A stretch of DNA of 60,749 bases from Helochares maculicollis (taxonomy: Eukaryota > Arthropoda > Insecta > Coleoptera > Hydrophilidae): positions 1 through 60,749 of the forward strand of contig JAWQRO010000080.1 of NCBI GenBank assembly GCA_033557835.1, read 5' to 3'. Each line of letters opens with the position of its first letter. Position 1 is the stretch's first letter. A program made the position numbers and the translations under genes. Under the pieces are notes generated by a model. It was not told where the DNA came from and did no database searches. It saw nothing but the letters and a program-made list of their open reading frames with translations. This document shows positions 45,835-56,959 of the stretch, one piece after another.

Positions 45835-47590
45835 TTCATTCTCAGTATAAATTGAAAACGATTGATGCTAAATTGCTCTTTCTAGGATCCTGAAAATTGA
45901 TGCTCAAGACGTGCAGAAATAGCTATCAAGGAGGGTATGTCGTAGTTTTTCTCAAAAAATGGACAGGGCGTGTCTATTATCAAATGAGTCAGGTCAAAAT
46001 AAGAACTAATTAAAGAAACGACATAGCGGCAAATCTGCTCTAAATCACAGGAAACTGGAACGGGATTTCCTCATTTCTCAAATGTATGCGAACGAAAAAC
46101 GTTGGAATTGTCTCCGCAAATTTAATAATGAGGGCAATAGGGGACCTCTCCTTTATGAAAAATACAGTCGACTTAGGAGTCGAGTGTGCCAATGGCAAAA
46201 AAACGAAAGCTTAAAATGGATATTTTTACTGGGAAAAACTACTCTGTCACCGAAATGTTTTTACATTATTAAATTTACTTCGGGGATTCTCCAAATAGAT
46301 TTTGACGTTTTATAATTTTGTCCTTGCCAAAATATTTATTTGACGTCGCACTTACTCAAATATAATTTTCATTGTTTCATCTCGTAGTAAGATGCATTTT
46401 CTGCGTTTAGGCCAAATATTTTCTTTAGAAACTCCACCTTTTGACTCAGTTTTGTTTGTAGGCTCCATATTTATGCGTAGGTTTTACGTTTATTCGCTGC
46501 TCTCGTATTTACCCTCAAGTCTCATATTTATTAGCAACTTCCATGTTTGTGTGTAGGTCCCCGCAGGCGTATCAGGACAGTTCCGCATTTGTATATGTTT
46601 CCCTCAGTATACAAAGTGCATCAGAAATTTGTCCACGTTTTACTGTTACCATTACACGTTATACATTTACAACTTGTAAATAAATCTAACCAAACGCATA
46701 CCTAAGTACATAAATTTATCATTCCAGAAGGTGATGTATATATGGAAATGTAATGTATTCACCCTGTCACAGTTGAATGATCTCCAATCTAACGGTTATG
46801 GGGTGCGGATGGAATATACTACCGCCTTTACCGCCCCGTCCTCGGTGTCGCCTCCAATCCAGGCCGAAATTCAATGGTTAATTTCGCATTACGTGATCGT
46901 TTTGATTCATACGCGTAAACAAATTAAAATGGCCTTTATTCCTTCCTAAATATCCGCATAATGGACTCAAAAGGCCCATATGTCTACTTCAAACGCTGTT
47001 ATCTAATGATAATCGCTTAAACTTCTCATTTTGGTGCTGTCCAGATGAATAATTGAGGCAGAAAAGTGGTTTGTATAAAAGTTAGCTCGCTTAAGCGCTT
47101 TCCCATTTCCGTGTTACTATACGAAGTGTAGCAAAAGTAAGGTGTTGCGATAACGAAAGAGTTTGACTTCGAGATTTAGACGCATCTTCACGATTTTAGT
47201 GCCCCTAAGCCCATTTTGACTATAATCACGAAATCATAGATCTTTATCTAACTATTGAAGAATGTAGAGCCATCGAATGTGCCTGTTTACCATTAAAGTT
47301 TTGAAATATTTCCTATTAAACTACTCTTTAAAATAGAGCTATCCGATTGAAATTTTGAACACATTTTAAATAACACGCGAAACTTGCAGATGCAAAGTTT
47401 AAGCATGATCCGAGAAGCGGAAGCGTCATTTTCAAAATGTTGATAATTCCATTTTTTTAGTAAATCTCACGATTTGACTGCTTCTGTAACCATTTTGACT
47501 ATTTTTGCTTAATATCTGTTTGAAGGTGACGCTATTAGTTCCCTTACCTTCATCATTTGCTCCGCGCTTGAAATAACAAACTATTCATGA
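45835..47590. other. non-coding DNA, nothing recognised
   Basis: A GC-richer patch lies at 46800-46870. Frames at 46082-46315 and 46731-46949 have no recognised domain. Confidence 0.5.
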
Positions 47591-47610
47591 AATAGAAATT
47601 TCCTCCTAAC

Positions 47611-48010
47611 ATCTGGGATGCACCTTCGGTGCAGCCGATTCAAGATTCGCCCTTAATTAAGAGTGTCAATTTATGTTTCTAACATTCAAAAGACATTTTG
47701 CTACTAAACTTATCAAATAACTATTAACTTAATCTAAAGAAAATGACTCGACAATAGAATTGATTCACATATTAACAAATGTTACCACTATGGTATATAA
47801 TAAAAGGTCTTAGCCGATGCTCTTAATAGCGGAATGCTTCTGGATATTAGAAGTTTAGGTTGATGCTCTTAATTGAAGAGTGAAGCCCGAATCAGCTGCG
47901 CCGAAGGCGCCACTAAGACGTTTTTATAAATGCTATAAGATAACTTTCTTGAATAATCTTATTTTTATACCGACAACTAATTGTAGTTCACGATTCATAG
48001 GAATGAACAA
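47611..48010. repeat. foldback element copy 1 (hairpin family)
   Basis: A left half begins with the hairpin GCACCTTCGGTGC (47620-47632), followed by AGCCGATTC..GATTCGCCCTTAATTAAGAG. The right half is its inverted counterpart: two 45-bp monomers (47811-47880), then GAGTGAAGCCCGAATC and the hairpin GCGCCGAAGGCGC (47898-47910). An outer arm (47935-47998) is inverted relative to 48935-49000. The centre has GGTATATAATAAAAGG. Confidence 0.8.
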
Positions 48011-48136
48011 GATCAGATGGAGTTGAGTAATATGATATAAAAAGTTGTAACTAAAGAAATTAGAACTAGTACTTTTAAAAACTGTTCTAGAATAGTGCTC
48101 AATGAAATTTGATTATGTTGTACAAAACGAATAAGG

Positions 48137-48250
48137 GTGCCTCCGGCACAGCCAGTTCGAGCTTCACTCTTCAATTTAGAGCGTCAACCTAAGCATCCAG
48201 AAGCATTTAGCTTCTAAAAGTGCCAACAAACCTTTTATTACATGAGTCTT
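48137..48250 (+). repeat. foldback family half-copy 2
   Basis: Hairpin GTGCCTCCGGCAC at 48137-48149 is followed by AGCCAGTTCGAGCTTCACTC and monomer sequence up to CTTTTATTACATGAG. Only the left-type half is present. Confidence 0.8.
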
Positions 48251-48264
48251 AAAGAAATATTTTG

Positions 48265-48595
48265 GTAATACAAGCATTTACTTCACTTATTAATTTTCCA
48301 CAAGCTGACACTTGTCCCAGTTTGCAAACACTTTAGTTTAACATCTATATACTTTAAATAACTAATGATTTTCTTTCATCACATTTGAAATGGCTTTTAT
48401 ATTATAAATTGCAGAATGCCAAATAGCGGATACGTATCCGTCCTTATCATACTGTATTTTGTTTTTTTTTGAATATTTTCTCTAGATTATATTTTGCAGG
48501 ATTGTTCCAGATTACATCTGTACAAAATTTGTATTGAAAATTTTAATTCAGGGACACATACGAGGTTCCTGCACCAATGAGTTATTAAATCGTTT
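48265..48595 (+). repeat. diverged direct repeat, copy 1 (about 320 bp)
   Basis: Matches 51475-51790: (A/G)CTGACACTT, GTTTGCA(A/G)AC, ACTTTAGTT, TCATACTGTAT, AGATTATA, TGTACAAAATTT and GAGTTATTAAA/TAGTTATTAAA in the same order. Confidence 0.75.
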
Positions 48596-48835
48596 AAAAA
48601 CTGATCTAGAATAGTACTCAACGAAATTTAATTCTGTTTATACTTTCGAATCGCGACACAAAATTACTTAGAAAGAGAAGTAATATCTTAACATCTATAA
48701 AACATAAAAGCTGCGGCTTCGGCGCAGCCGATTCGAGTTTCGCTCTTCAATTTGAAGCGTCAATCTAAGCTACTTACATCCAGAAGAATTCTATTACTAC
48801 TAGTAAGTATCTACGAAATCTTTTATTAAATGATT
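48590..48835 (+). repeat. foldback family half-copy 3
   Basis: Outer arm (AGAATAGTACTCAACGAAATTT, 48608-48629) leads into the hairpin GCTGCG/CGCAGC (48710-48729). AGCCGATTCGAGTTTCGCTC, a CTTCAA/TTGAAG palindrome and a monomer remnant follow. Confidence 0.8.
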
Positions 48836-48837
48836 AA

Positions 48838-49495
48838 TAAGCTAGCGAAATTAGTACTCGTATTTTTAAATCAGTCGACAAACTGTTCTAAATGAGTACT
48901 TAACTAAGTTTCATTTTGCCTATACTTTTGAATCGTGAACTCCAGTTGAATCTTGGTATAAAAATATTATTATTTAGGTAAGAGAAGTTTTATTATCTAC
49001 AAAGCACATAAGCAGCGCCTTCGGCGCAGCCGATTTAAGCTTCGCTCTTCTATTAAGAGCGTCAGCACAAGCTTCTAAGATTTAGAAACATTTTAATACT
49101 TAAAGTATCAACAAGTCTCACCAAATGAACATTAAGAAAATGTACTAACAACATTGCTTCATTTGTTAACAAATGGAGCTATTATGGTATATAATAAAAT
49201 TTCTTAGTTAACTTAGTGGCGTAATGTTTCTGGATATTAAAATCTCATGTTGGTACTTTTAGCTGTGTTTTTGAAATTTAGAAGCATAAGTAGACGTTCT
49301 TAAGAGCGGAATATTTCTGGTTGTAAGAAACTTAGATTGACGCTCTTACTTGAGAGCGAAGCCCGAATTGGCTGCGCCGTGGGCGCAGCTTATACGTTCT
49401 GAAGCCACTATAAAATAACTAATTTTCTTGATTAATCATATTATTAAGTCGAAATTTGTTGATAGTTTACAATTGAAATGAATACAGAAAATTAG
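48838..49495. repeat. foldback element copy 4, most complete
   Basis: Left arm 48838-49110: outer arm, hairpin GCGCCTTCGGCGC (49015-49027), AGCCGATTTAAGCTTCGCTC, a CGCTCTT/AAGAGCG palindrome, monomer. Right arm about 49185-49490: four 45-bp monomers (from 49208), GAGAGCGAAGCCCGAATTGG, then hairpin GCTGCGCC/GGCGCAGC (49371-49389, 8-bp perfect stem with GTG loop), then the outer arm in inverted orientation. Confidence 0.82.
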
Positions 49496-49499
49496 ATTG

Positions 49500-50255
49500 A
49501 TTTAAGAAGCATCTTCTTGAAAGAATTTAAAAGTATGATCATTAATTTCGCTAGTAATATTTTAGGTTTATGTAGGGAATGTTGAGTGGAAACACTCTAT
49601 AATTTTAGCTATGAATTAGTATTGTAAAATGTGACTTATATTTTACCTATGAATTAACATGTTTTAATTGGGGCTTTTGCAGAAGATGTTTACAGGCTTT
49701 CATGTATTTATATGGGAATGTTGAGTGGAGACACTAGATTTTTTTACAACAATGTGAATTGCGTGTTTCTGATCCGATATGTCTTGAGATACTCTCTCGC
49801 CTTTAAAGGAAAACGACCCGTTAGATGTGTTTGTGTGTAATGAGATAATGATTGAAAACTAAAACTAACTGAGTGCAGTTGCAGTGAAAGGACTATACAA
49901 AATAAGAAAAATAATATTTTTAATACATTCCGCTAGTACAGTAATGCAATAAAGGCGTTCATTGATACAAATCTGCTTAGCTTTACCTCACTTGCTTCAC
50001 TAGTCTTAATTCTCTAACTGATCTCATAGAACAGCGCTCTAATGAGTGACAGTGCGTACATGAGGAATTAGATCAAGTCATAGAATATGCAAGCTTTAAA
50101 GCGCATTTAGAAGCGAATTGATATTAGTTATTGATATCCATGGAAGATAACTATCTTACTAATCTTATTAAATCATAGCAAATCTAATAATTATGAATCA
50201 AATGCGACAACTGGAAGTGATATTATATCTACGCCGCTGTAATGCGTTATTGTAA
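49500..50255. other. non-coding DNA with a repeated motif
   Basis: GGGAATGTTGAGTGG(A/G)(A/G)ACACT occurs at about 49576 and 49720, 144 bp apart. Otherwise nothing is recognised. Confidence 0.5.
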
Positions 50256-50259
50256 TGTT

Positions 50260-50905
50260 GAGTCTTCTTTCAGTAAAAACAATGTTAATTATGGCACGAA
50301 TTTTTCATTGAAGGTTTAAAAGATATTAATGGTGAAGCTCACTCTAGGCGCCTCAGCATGACGACAATGGAATTAAAAGTTGACGAGTTGTATAAAATTG
50401 ATATGGAAAATCGTCGACTCCCTATTGATTGAGTTTCTGAGGAGGTCAGTATATGAGTTGGTTTATACAGCTTCTCGGATGTCTTCAGCTTGAGTCGTAT
50501 GACAGCTTAGTTTGTTCCGAGAATACTAATCTTGATCATAAGAACCATCATATGGGAATCGCTCAAGAGTTGTGGAATGCCGTCAACGAACCAGATTCAC
50601 TAGAAGGAGTCATAGCTGATGACGAACCATAGGTTAATGGTGACGACGGAAAACAAAAACTCAACTATTTCGAATGGAAGTGTCCCGAATAACCAAAGCA
50701 AAAAACTTCGAGCCAAGTTTGGTCAGTTGATTTTGTTGGCCGGTTTCTTTTATTATAATGGCATCAAAAGTTGCTATTAATATCCTACGTTCCATTAGAA
50801 ATATTACCTTGAAGCTATGCGTCGTTAGCTTGAACCATTAGTAAATCTCCCTAGAGATGACTGTAAGATTGATACTACTCACTGGGGTTCTTTATTAATC
50901 CAGCC
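50260..50905 (+). pseudogene. mariner-family transposase relic 4
   Basis: Decayed mariner-type transposase spread over frames. FIEGLKDINGEAHSRRLSM matches the FKDGRExVxDExRxGRPS block. ENRRLPID.VSEEVSI matches the second helix-turn-helix. MGIAQELWNAVNEPDSLEGV is followed by IADDEPWV-like sequence (one codon is a stop here), matching the MALAQEML...DPDLLKxVITGDESWVYGYD catalytic region. FEWKCPE matches SSQWKRPEEP. YYLEAMRR then LEPLVNLPRD (about 50800-50860) matches the YYLEVLRRLRDAVRxKRPE region. It appears to be of a different mariner lineage from relics 1-3, judged by the DESWVYGYD-type motif. Confidence 0.85.
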
Positions 50906-50909
50906 AGAT

Positions 50910-51470
50910 ATGCCGGCGATATATGTCTATATTTATTTATTTCTTATCCGGTTTTACTACCTACATAAAATATACACTAATTTACAATTATTTATTATCG
51001 CCTTGCTGCAGTTATTCTACTACCTGATTTCCTACTCAGAAAGCGGCACTGATTTTCCTCTGCGGTGGTTTTGATCAACTTATAAAGGGAAGCATGCCCT
51101 GGGTATTTCCCAATCGCGGTTGCAACGCTCACGTTCCCACGATTTCTTTTATGTCACAAAACTAGCCATTACATCCACCCCAATAGTTTCTAGATGTCAC
51201 ATCCGTTCATTTAGCTAGTAAAGTACGTCGTGCAGAGCTCATCAATATTCTTAAGGGTGACAAGAAAAGCATTGTCTTGTCGATATACAGGATTTATTTA
51301 GATTAAAAACGCTAGTCTACATTTCTTTATAGTATGGATTCCACAAACGTTACAATGTGTATATAGTATTGGTTGTAAGTTATTTATCTCTATCCTCTGA
51401 ACGAAGGTGTAGATAGGTGCTAACTATTGTTTTTGGTGAAGATGTTACATCAAAAGTATATTGTAACTAT
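50910..51470. other. non-coding DNA, nothing recognised
   Basis: GC-richer between 51000 and 51260. No open frame or known element can be assigned. Confidence 0.5.
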
Positions 51471-51474
51471 CACA

Positions 51475-51790
51475 TTTGGTAATACAAACATTTAATACAA
51501 TTAAGTTTCGATGAACTGACACTTCTCTGAGTTTGCAGACCCTTTCTTCGCATTGTCATTATATAATGATAAAGTATATACTTTAGTTTAGTAGTTATGT
51601 ATTATAAAGACCTAACTATTTTTTAATATTATAAACAGCGGGATTCTAACTAGCACAGTATTTGTCCTTTTCATACTGTATATTGCAAATAGTTGAATAT
51701 TTTTTTCAGATTATAAATGTACAAAATTTAGATTTAAGATTTAAATTGAGGAATACAGCTCGTGCGTCAATTAGTTATTAAAATATTACA
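51475..51790 (+). repeat. diverged direct repeat, copy 2 (about 320 bp)
   Basis: Partner of 48265-48595, about 3.2 kb away, same orientation. Confidence 0.75.
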
Positions 51791-51794
51791 ATAT

Positions 51795-54700
51795 TTCTTG
51801 AATATGTCAATACTGAAGCCGCATTTGTTATCATCACGAAAATGACTTACTAGAATCTACTTTATGTAACATTAAGTGTAGCTATATGTATATAACGGAA
51901 AAGTCAATAAACAGAGGAGCTTTTGCATTATGCTAAGGTCTTAGGAGACGCAATGTCCAAGAACAAAGAAAGTTTGCCAATTCGAGAATAAGTAAAGTAT
52001 TCTCATTAAGCTCAGTAAATTATAATAAAATGTAAGAATATAGTACATAGATATAATCACAAAATATGAGAAAAAGTGTAAATCAAGAAACAATATAAAT
52101 ATAACAGGATTTCCAAAAAATCGTACACTTTAAAGTGAAAATCCTGGAATCATTACAAAAGTAAATAAAAATCACAAAACTGTTTTAAGACTTAAAAACA
52201 ATGTGTTCTGTTTGTTGTTACAAACTTATAAAATCGTATTTAAGAAGTCTTTCCAAAAGAACTCAAATGAAAAGTAGTAATCTAAAGGAAAAAAGACACT
52301 ACTTAAAAGTAAATGAAAACACAAGACAACCTTGTTATATAAAAAGAACATGCATTTAATTTTAACAAAAAATCCCTACAAAGCAATTTTAACTATCAAA
52401 CACGTACAAACTAGCAAAATATATACAGTAGATGTGCAAGAAAAAAATTCGTAGCATTTTAGTGGACTGTATTATATATTATTAGTCTGGATATCAATAT
52501 TAACATTATATTGGTAAATTGAACTTCTTGGATCGTAGCTCGAAAGGAAATGAAGTCATTTGTTTCACTCAGGTGCCTCTCGTGTTTCGTAGCGAGAAGA
52601 TCCAATTTCTAAAGAAACTAAATACAAAATACCATTCAATACTGTATTTATTGGATGTCGTGTAAATCTCAACAGCTAGATTTAGATGTCACGTCACGAT
52701 CTCAATAAATTTAATTAAAAAGGTAATTTACAAATTAGTCAAACAAAACTTAGAACACTAAATCATTAAATGTAAAAATCAAAGATAAAGTTTTATGTTA
52801 AGTCTTTAAATATTTCGTGCTTGCAAACACTTTATTGTATATTTACCAACATTTCGATGCCCATGAATTCACTGCCCTCTGCAACAATGGAATACCTAGA
52901 CAATGAATATATAAAAGTTGGTTCATTTGGGGGATTTTTTTTTGGTTCATGTATGTAGACGCCATAATTTAAACACAGTTTTATAACAATACTGAACGGC
53001 TATTCACCAATTTTCCCTCTAAATTATCTTTTACAATGAAAAATATCAATAAATCAAAACATTTCTCAAAAAGACACTATCACTCGATTTCAAAAATAAT
53101 TATAGAAACCATGACGGCAATTAAAATCAATTTGGGAAATAAATACACACGAACGAATAAAAGCTTTAATTTTCAAGAACAATAATATAACGCGACATAA
53201 TAATCAAAGACTCTTGTTTGCTCAAACCAGACCAACTGTCTTCATTACCCATCTCTCTTCAATTGCTTATTTTCATGCGGAATTGCACACACTGATGACT
53301 AATTTGATGAAAGCTTTTTTAACGGACACTCCATCAATCCCCACCAAGGATGGTATTAAAAAAACTGTACTAATAAGAGCTCTAAGTAATATATCTTTGA
53401 GTCAAAATTGATAGAAAGACCAACTCAAATCGATTAGGTAGATTCAGTTGCACATTCAAATGTGCAAGATGAGTTTTCAAAGAATTGTATTTTTTAAAAC
53501 GTCAGAAGATAAATATGTAGACAGTAGTAGATCAAATATTTTCCCATATTTATTCAAGTTTGTTAATAAACGCATTAGCTTGGGTAGAGCTCAACTTGTA
53601 ACTAACGCAACAGAAACAAAAAATTAAAAATTTTTTAATTATTTAGTTTGTAAATTCATTAAAAGTTTAGAGGTACCACATTTAATACTAGTAAATGAGT
53701 TTTTAACAATATGAGGGCACACAATACACTGTTTGTCAAAAACACGAGTTCATAAAACGATTATGGAATGTTATATTTAATTGGCCTATTGCTGGAGGTG
53801 TCATGATATAGGCACAAGAAATTTAGTTACCTAACTACACGTAGAGCAACTCACATAGGCAAACTACGGGATACTTACGCAAACGATTCAGAGCTTTGAG
53901 CCAGTCGCTCTGTTGATATATCCACTAAAACTTAATAAAAATTTGTAGGTACCTACGAGCTCATTGATTCCCACGAATCCTTTGAGTCCTACGAACCCAC
54001 TGAATGCTTTGAAAACGTGTAATAATTTCATTTCAGGCCCTATTTTGTTAAAAAATTCATATAGACTGACAAGAATCTAGAATGAAATCTGAAGAGTTCT
54101 AAACGCCAAAAGTCATTAAAACTTTCTACCCAATTTCTAGTTAATCGCAATATCTTTCTTTCTCTATACTTTGTATAGTAAACGGAAGTTTTAAATAACA
54201 GAAATCCACTCAAATAAATAAAATCGTTGCGATAAAACAAACCCTCGAAATTCTCAAAGCAGATAACTCCAGTCTAAATATTTGTGATTAATTAGACCAA
54301 TTTCGCCGTTTGTTTGCCAGTAAACAATCAAATTCCCATCCTGCTGTCCTTAAGTCGGCGCTCCTTAAGATTCGAGCGGATAAATAATAACGACTATACG
54401 ATTTGTAAGGTACAAAACAGAATTCTCATTAATTTTATATTCCTCAACGAGACACTTAATCAAATAAACAAGCTAATAAATAAAGGAAACTTACCCTTTC
54501 TCTCGACATCTGCCGGGGTTAGTCCATATTCCTGTAGAAAATACGAAAAATCATTATCCTGGTTTCACAAGCAAATATCTAATCTAAATATAAAATCTGC
54601 ACACGCCATTTCCGCTGATAAGTAACCAGATTCTGTGATTTATGATGCACCTCGTTTCTTACACAGCACGTCCTAATCTCGTATCTTTGGAAATAATGGC

Positions 54701-56555
54701 CATATTCCTCTTGCTCCAGGAGAGCAGCGAAATCTACGAAGTTGGCGCATAGGAGTGAGAATCTAATCTTAAGACCCAAAAGTAAAAAAGAATCATATTC
54801 ATATTTAATCTCAAATCGACTGCCTGACTATCACCGCTTTCTGGGAAGTCTAATCCTTTAAAGTGGGAGAAAAATTTAAACAAATCCACCTTCGCACTGC
54901 CTTTAATTTATTAACAGGTTGAACGCGGAAGCCATTTCTTAAGATTTACGTCCTGATTTAATGAACTTAAGGCTCTTAAGTTTAATCGAGTTGAACTCTC
55001 AGATAAACAGTGCAACCTTTGTTAATTTCGTTAAGTAGAGTAGAGAGAAGCTTGAATTTCGTTTCACATCTTCTTTTGTTTATAAAATAATAAGAAGGGC
55101 CAAACTGTTGAAAACAACACAAAGAGAAACAAAAGGAGAGTGTATTTAAAAACAAAATAGGGATTAAAAGGAAATCTATTGTAGCGGCGGGTTGTCGTAA
55201 CAAAATAAACAAAAATGTTGAAAATAAAGGTGGAGAGATGGAACACAAGAACCTCAAAAACAACGCCCAAGACAATCACGCCCGGGCTTAGGAATAATGA
55301 TGGAGCGGCTGCCTTCCTTTGTTAATAATTCAAAAAGCGGCAAAACGGAGGACTGATTGTTTGGTTAGTTGGGATTTGTTGATCAATCTGAAAAACTTGC
55401 AGGTCTTTGATCAAATGTTTGAAAGGGGACCTCTGAGACCGGCTAAATAAATATTGGTCCGTTTTGGTTCTCAAAATGAAACGCGGAGTATATTTATGTA
55501 ATTATTGCTTCTTCAAATATCAAAGCCAGCTTTCTACGAATTTATATAATCTTCTCGGTTCGACATTTCGTAGATAATTAATTTGATGTATCGCCCAGCG
55601 AAGGAGTTTGCTTTGCCGTGTTCATTTCGTTGCTCGAGTAGCTGTTAGAGTCGTTAGAGATACGCCGATGACGTTGCTGAAGCTTATCGCTCACATATAA
55701 AACAACTTGATGGTTGTCCCACTTATAGTATCTTACTTATCATTAGGATTAAATAGTTTGGAGCTGAAAACAGGTAAATTGTTACTAATATGCTTTTTAA
55801 AACCGTTCTTGTTTGATAAAAATGTGCAAAATGTCATTTTCTGAAGAAAATTCAGGTTAAATCTTAGCTTAACTTCTACCCGCTCAATTATAATAATAGT
55901 ACGTGATTACATAGAAAACCTACATTAAATCTTCATGGTCCCAGACTGATTGCCGCATGAAAAATTCACAAGGGAAACCTCGCCAAGCAATCACAATTTC
56001 ATTATTCGCTTGCTTCATCGCAGAGACGAAACAGGTACGAAAAAACAGCACAAAAAGCGCCTCTCGTCACTCCAAACTAAGATAGAAACTCTCATCACGA
56101 CTAACCTAAATTAGTCTAGAAACTTGGGAATGAGGCAAACAAACCAAAAGCATTCAAATTCACCAGAAGCGTTGTCATGCTTAACCTTCGAAGTTTAGAG
56201 TTCGCTCAAACTTCTGTAGTTACGTAATATCACCTCGATTATCTTCAATTCATTCCTCCCATCAAGCTAAATAAACATTCCACACACAAACAGCAAAACA
56301 GCTAAGAAGTCGAAGGGCTGAGAATTAAAAAGGTATAATTAAACGGTCTAGACAATAAAAAAATTTAACCGTTATATCGCACGGTGCGCATGGACGCAAA
56401 CATCTAATTTATTACCTTTACGAATTGGATATCAGTTTTCTGCTGGAAAACACAAATGACATCTAAGGGGAAGGTGCATTTCACAGAGTCCACATAATTT
56501 ACTATACACTAAGTATTTATTTTAAATATACAAATGTTACGCGGAGTAAATACGG
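51795..56555. other. long non-coding stretch, no gene seen
   Basis: Mostly AT-rich, with A-rich + strand between about 52000 and 53170. GC-richer patches occur near 54500-54740 and 55260-55700. Open frames at 53214-53411, 54040-54240, 54314-54625, 54579-54779 and 54982-55279 have no domain I recognise. Confidence 0.5.
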
Positions 56556-56559
56556 GTTA

Positions 56560-56955
56560 AATTTAAAGACGTCCTAGCACCAAAAATGTTCGTTGAGTTG
56601 AGACCAGAGGGGAGAGCAAAACCGCCCTCTACCGCGTCTCGGATATAACTCCGGGATCCTGCATCTGGACCCGGAGAATTCCATGGTCTTCGCATGCGCA
56701 TCTCACAGCTTATAATGTGAGTCTACGTTTTTTAACTGTTTTTGAGGTGCAAGGGACCAGAGTTTTTTGCACTGTTTACTCTGCCCCCTTGGAATGCTTA
56801 CAAAACAATATTTGTTAGTTTGAAATATCGTGGCATGCTTTTTGCTGAAGCTTTTCATCGAATAATTGGCGGAGTCGCGTTTCCTAGTTCGCCAAACGCG
56901 ACTCTTACTGGCTACAACTGTTGTTTTATGGGTTACGTGAGGGTTGCATTTCAAA
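56560..56955. other. GC-richer island with a strong hairpin
   Basis: This is the most GC-rich stretch of the right third. It holds CGCATGCGCA at 56691-56700 and a perfect 11-bp stem: GAGTCGCGTTT (56872-56882) and AAACGCGACTC (56894-56904) with an 11-nt loop. Overlapping frames on both strands (56742-57050 plus, 56703-56954 minus) have no known domain. It could be a promoter region, an RNA structure or a small transposon. Confidence 0.4.
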
Positions 56956-56959
56956 ATTA

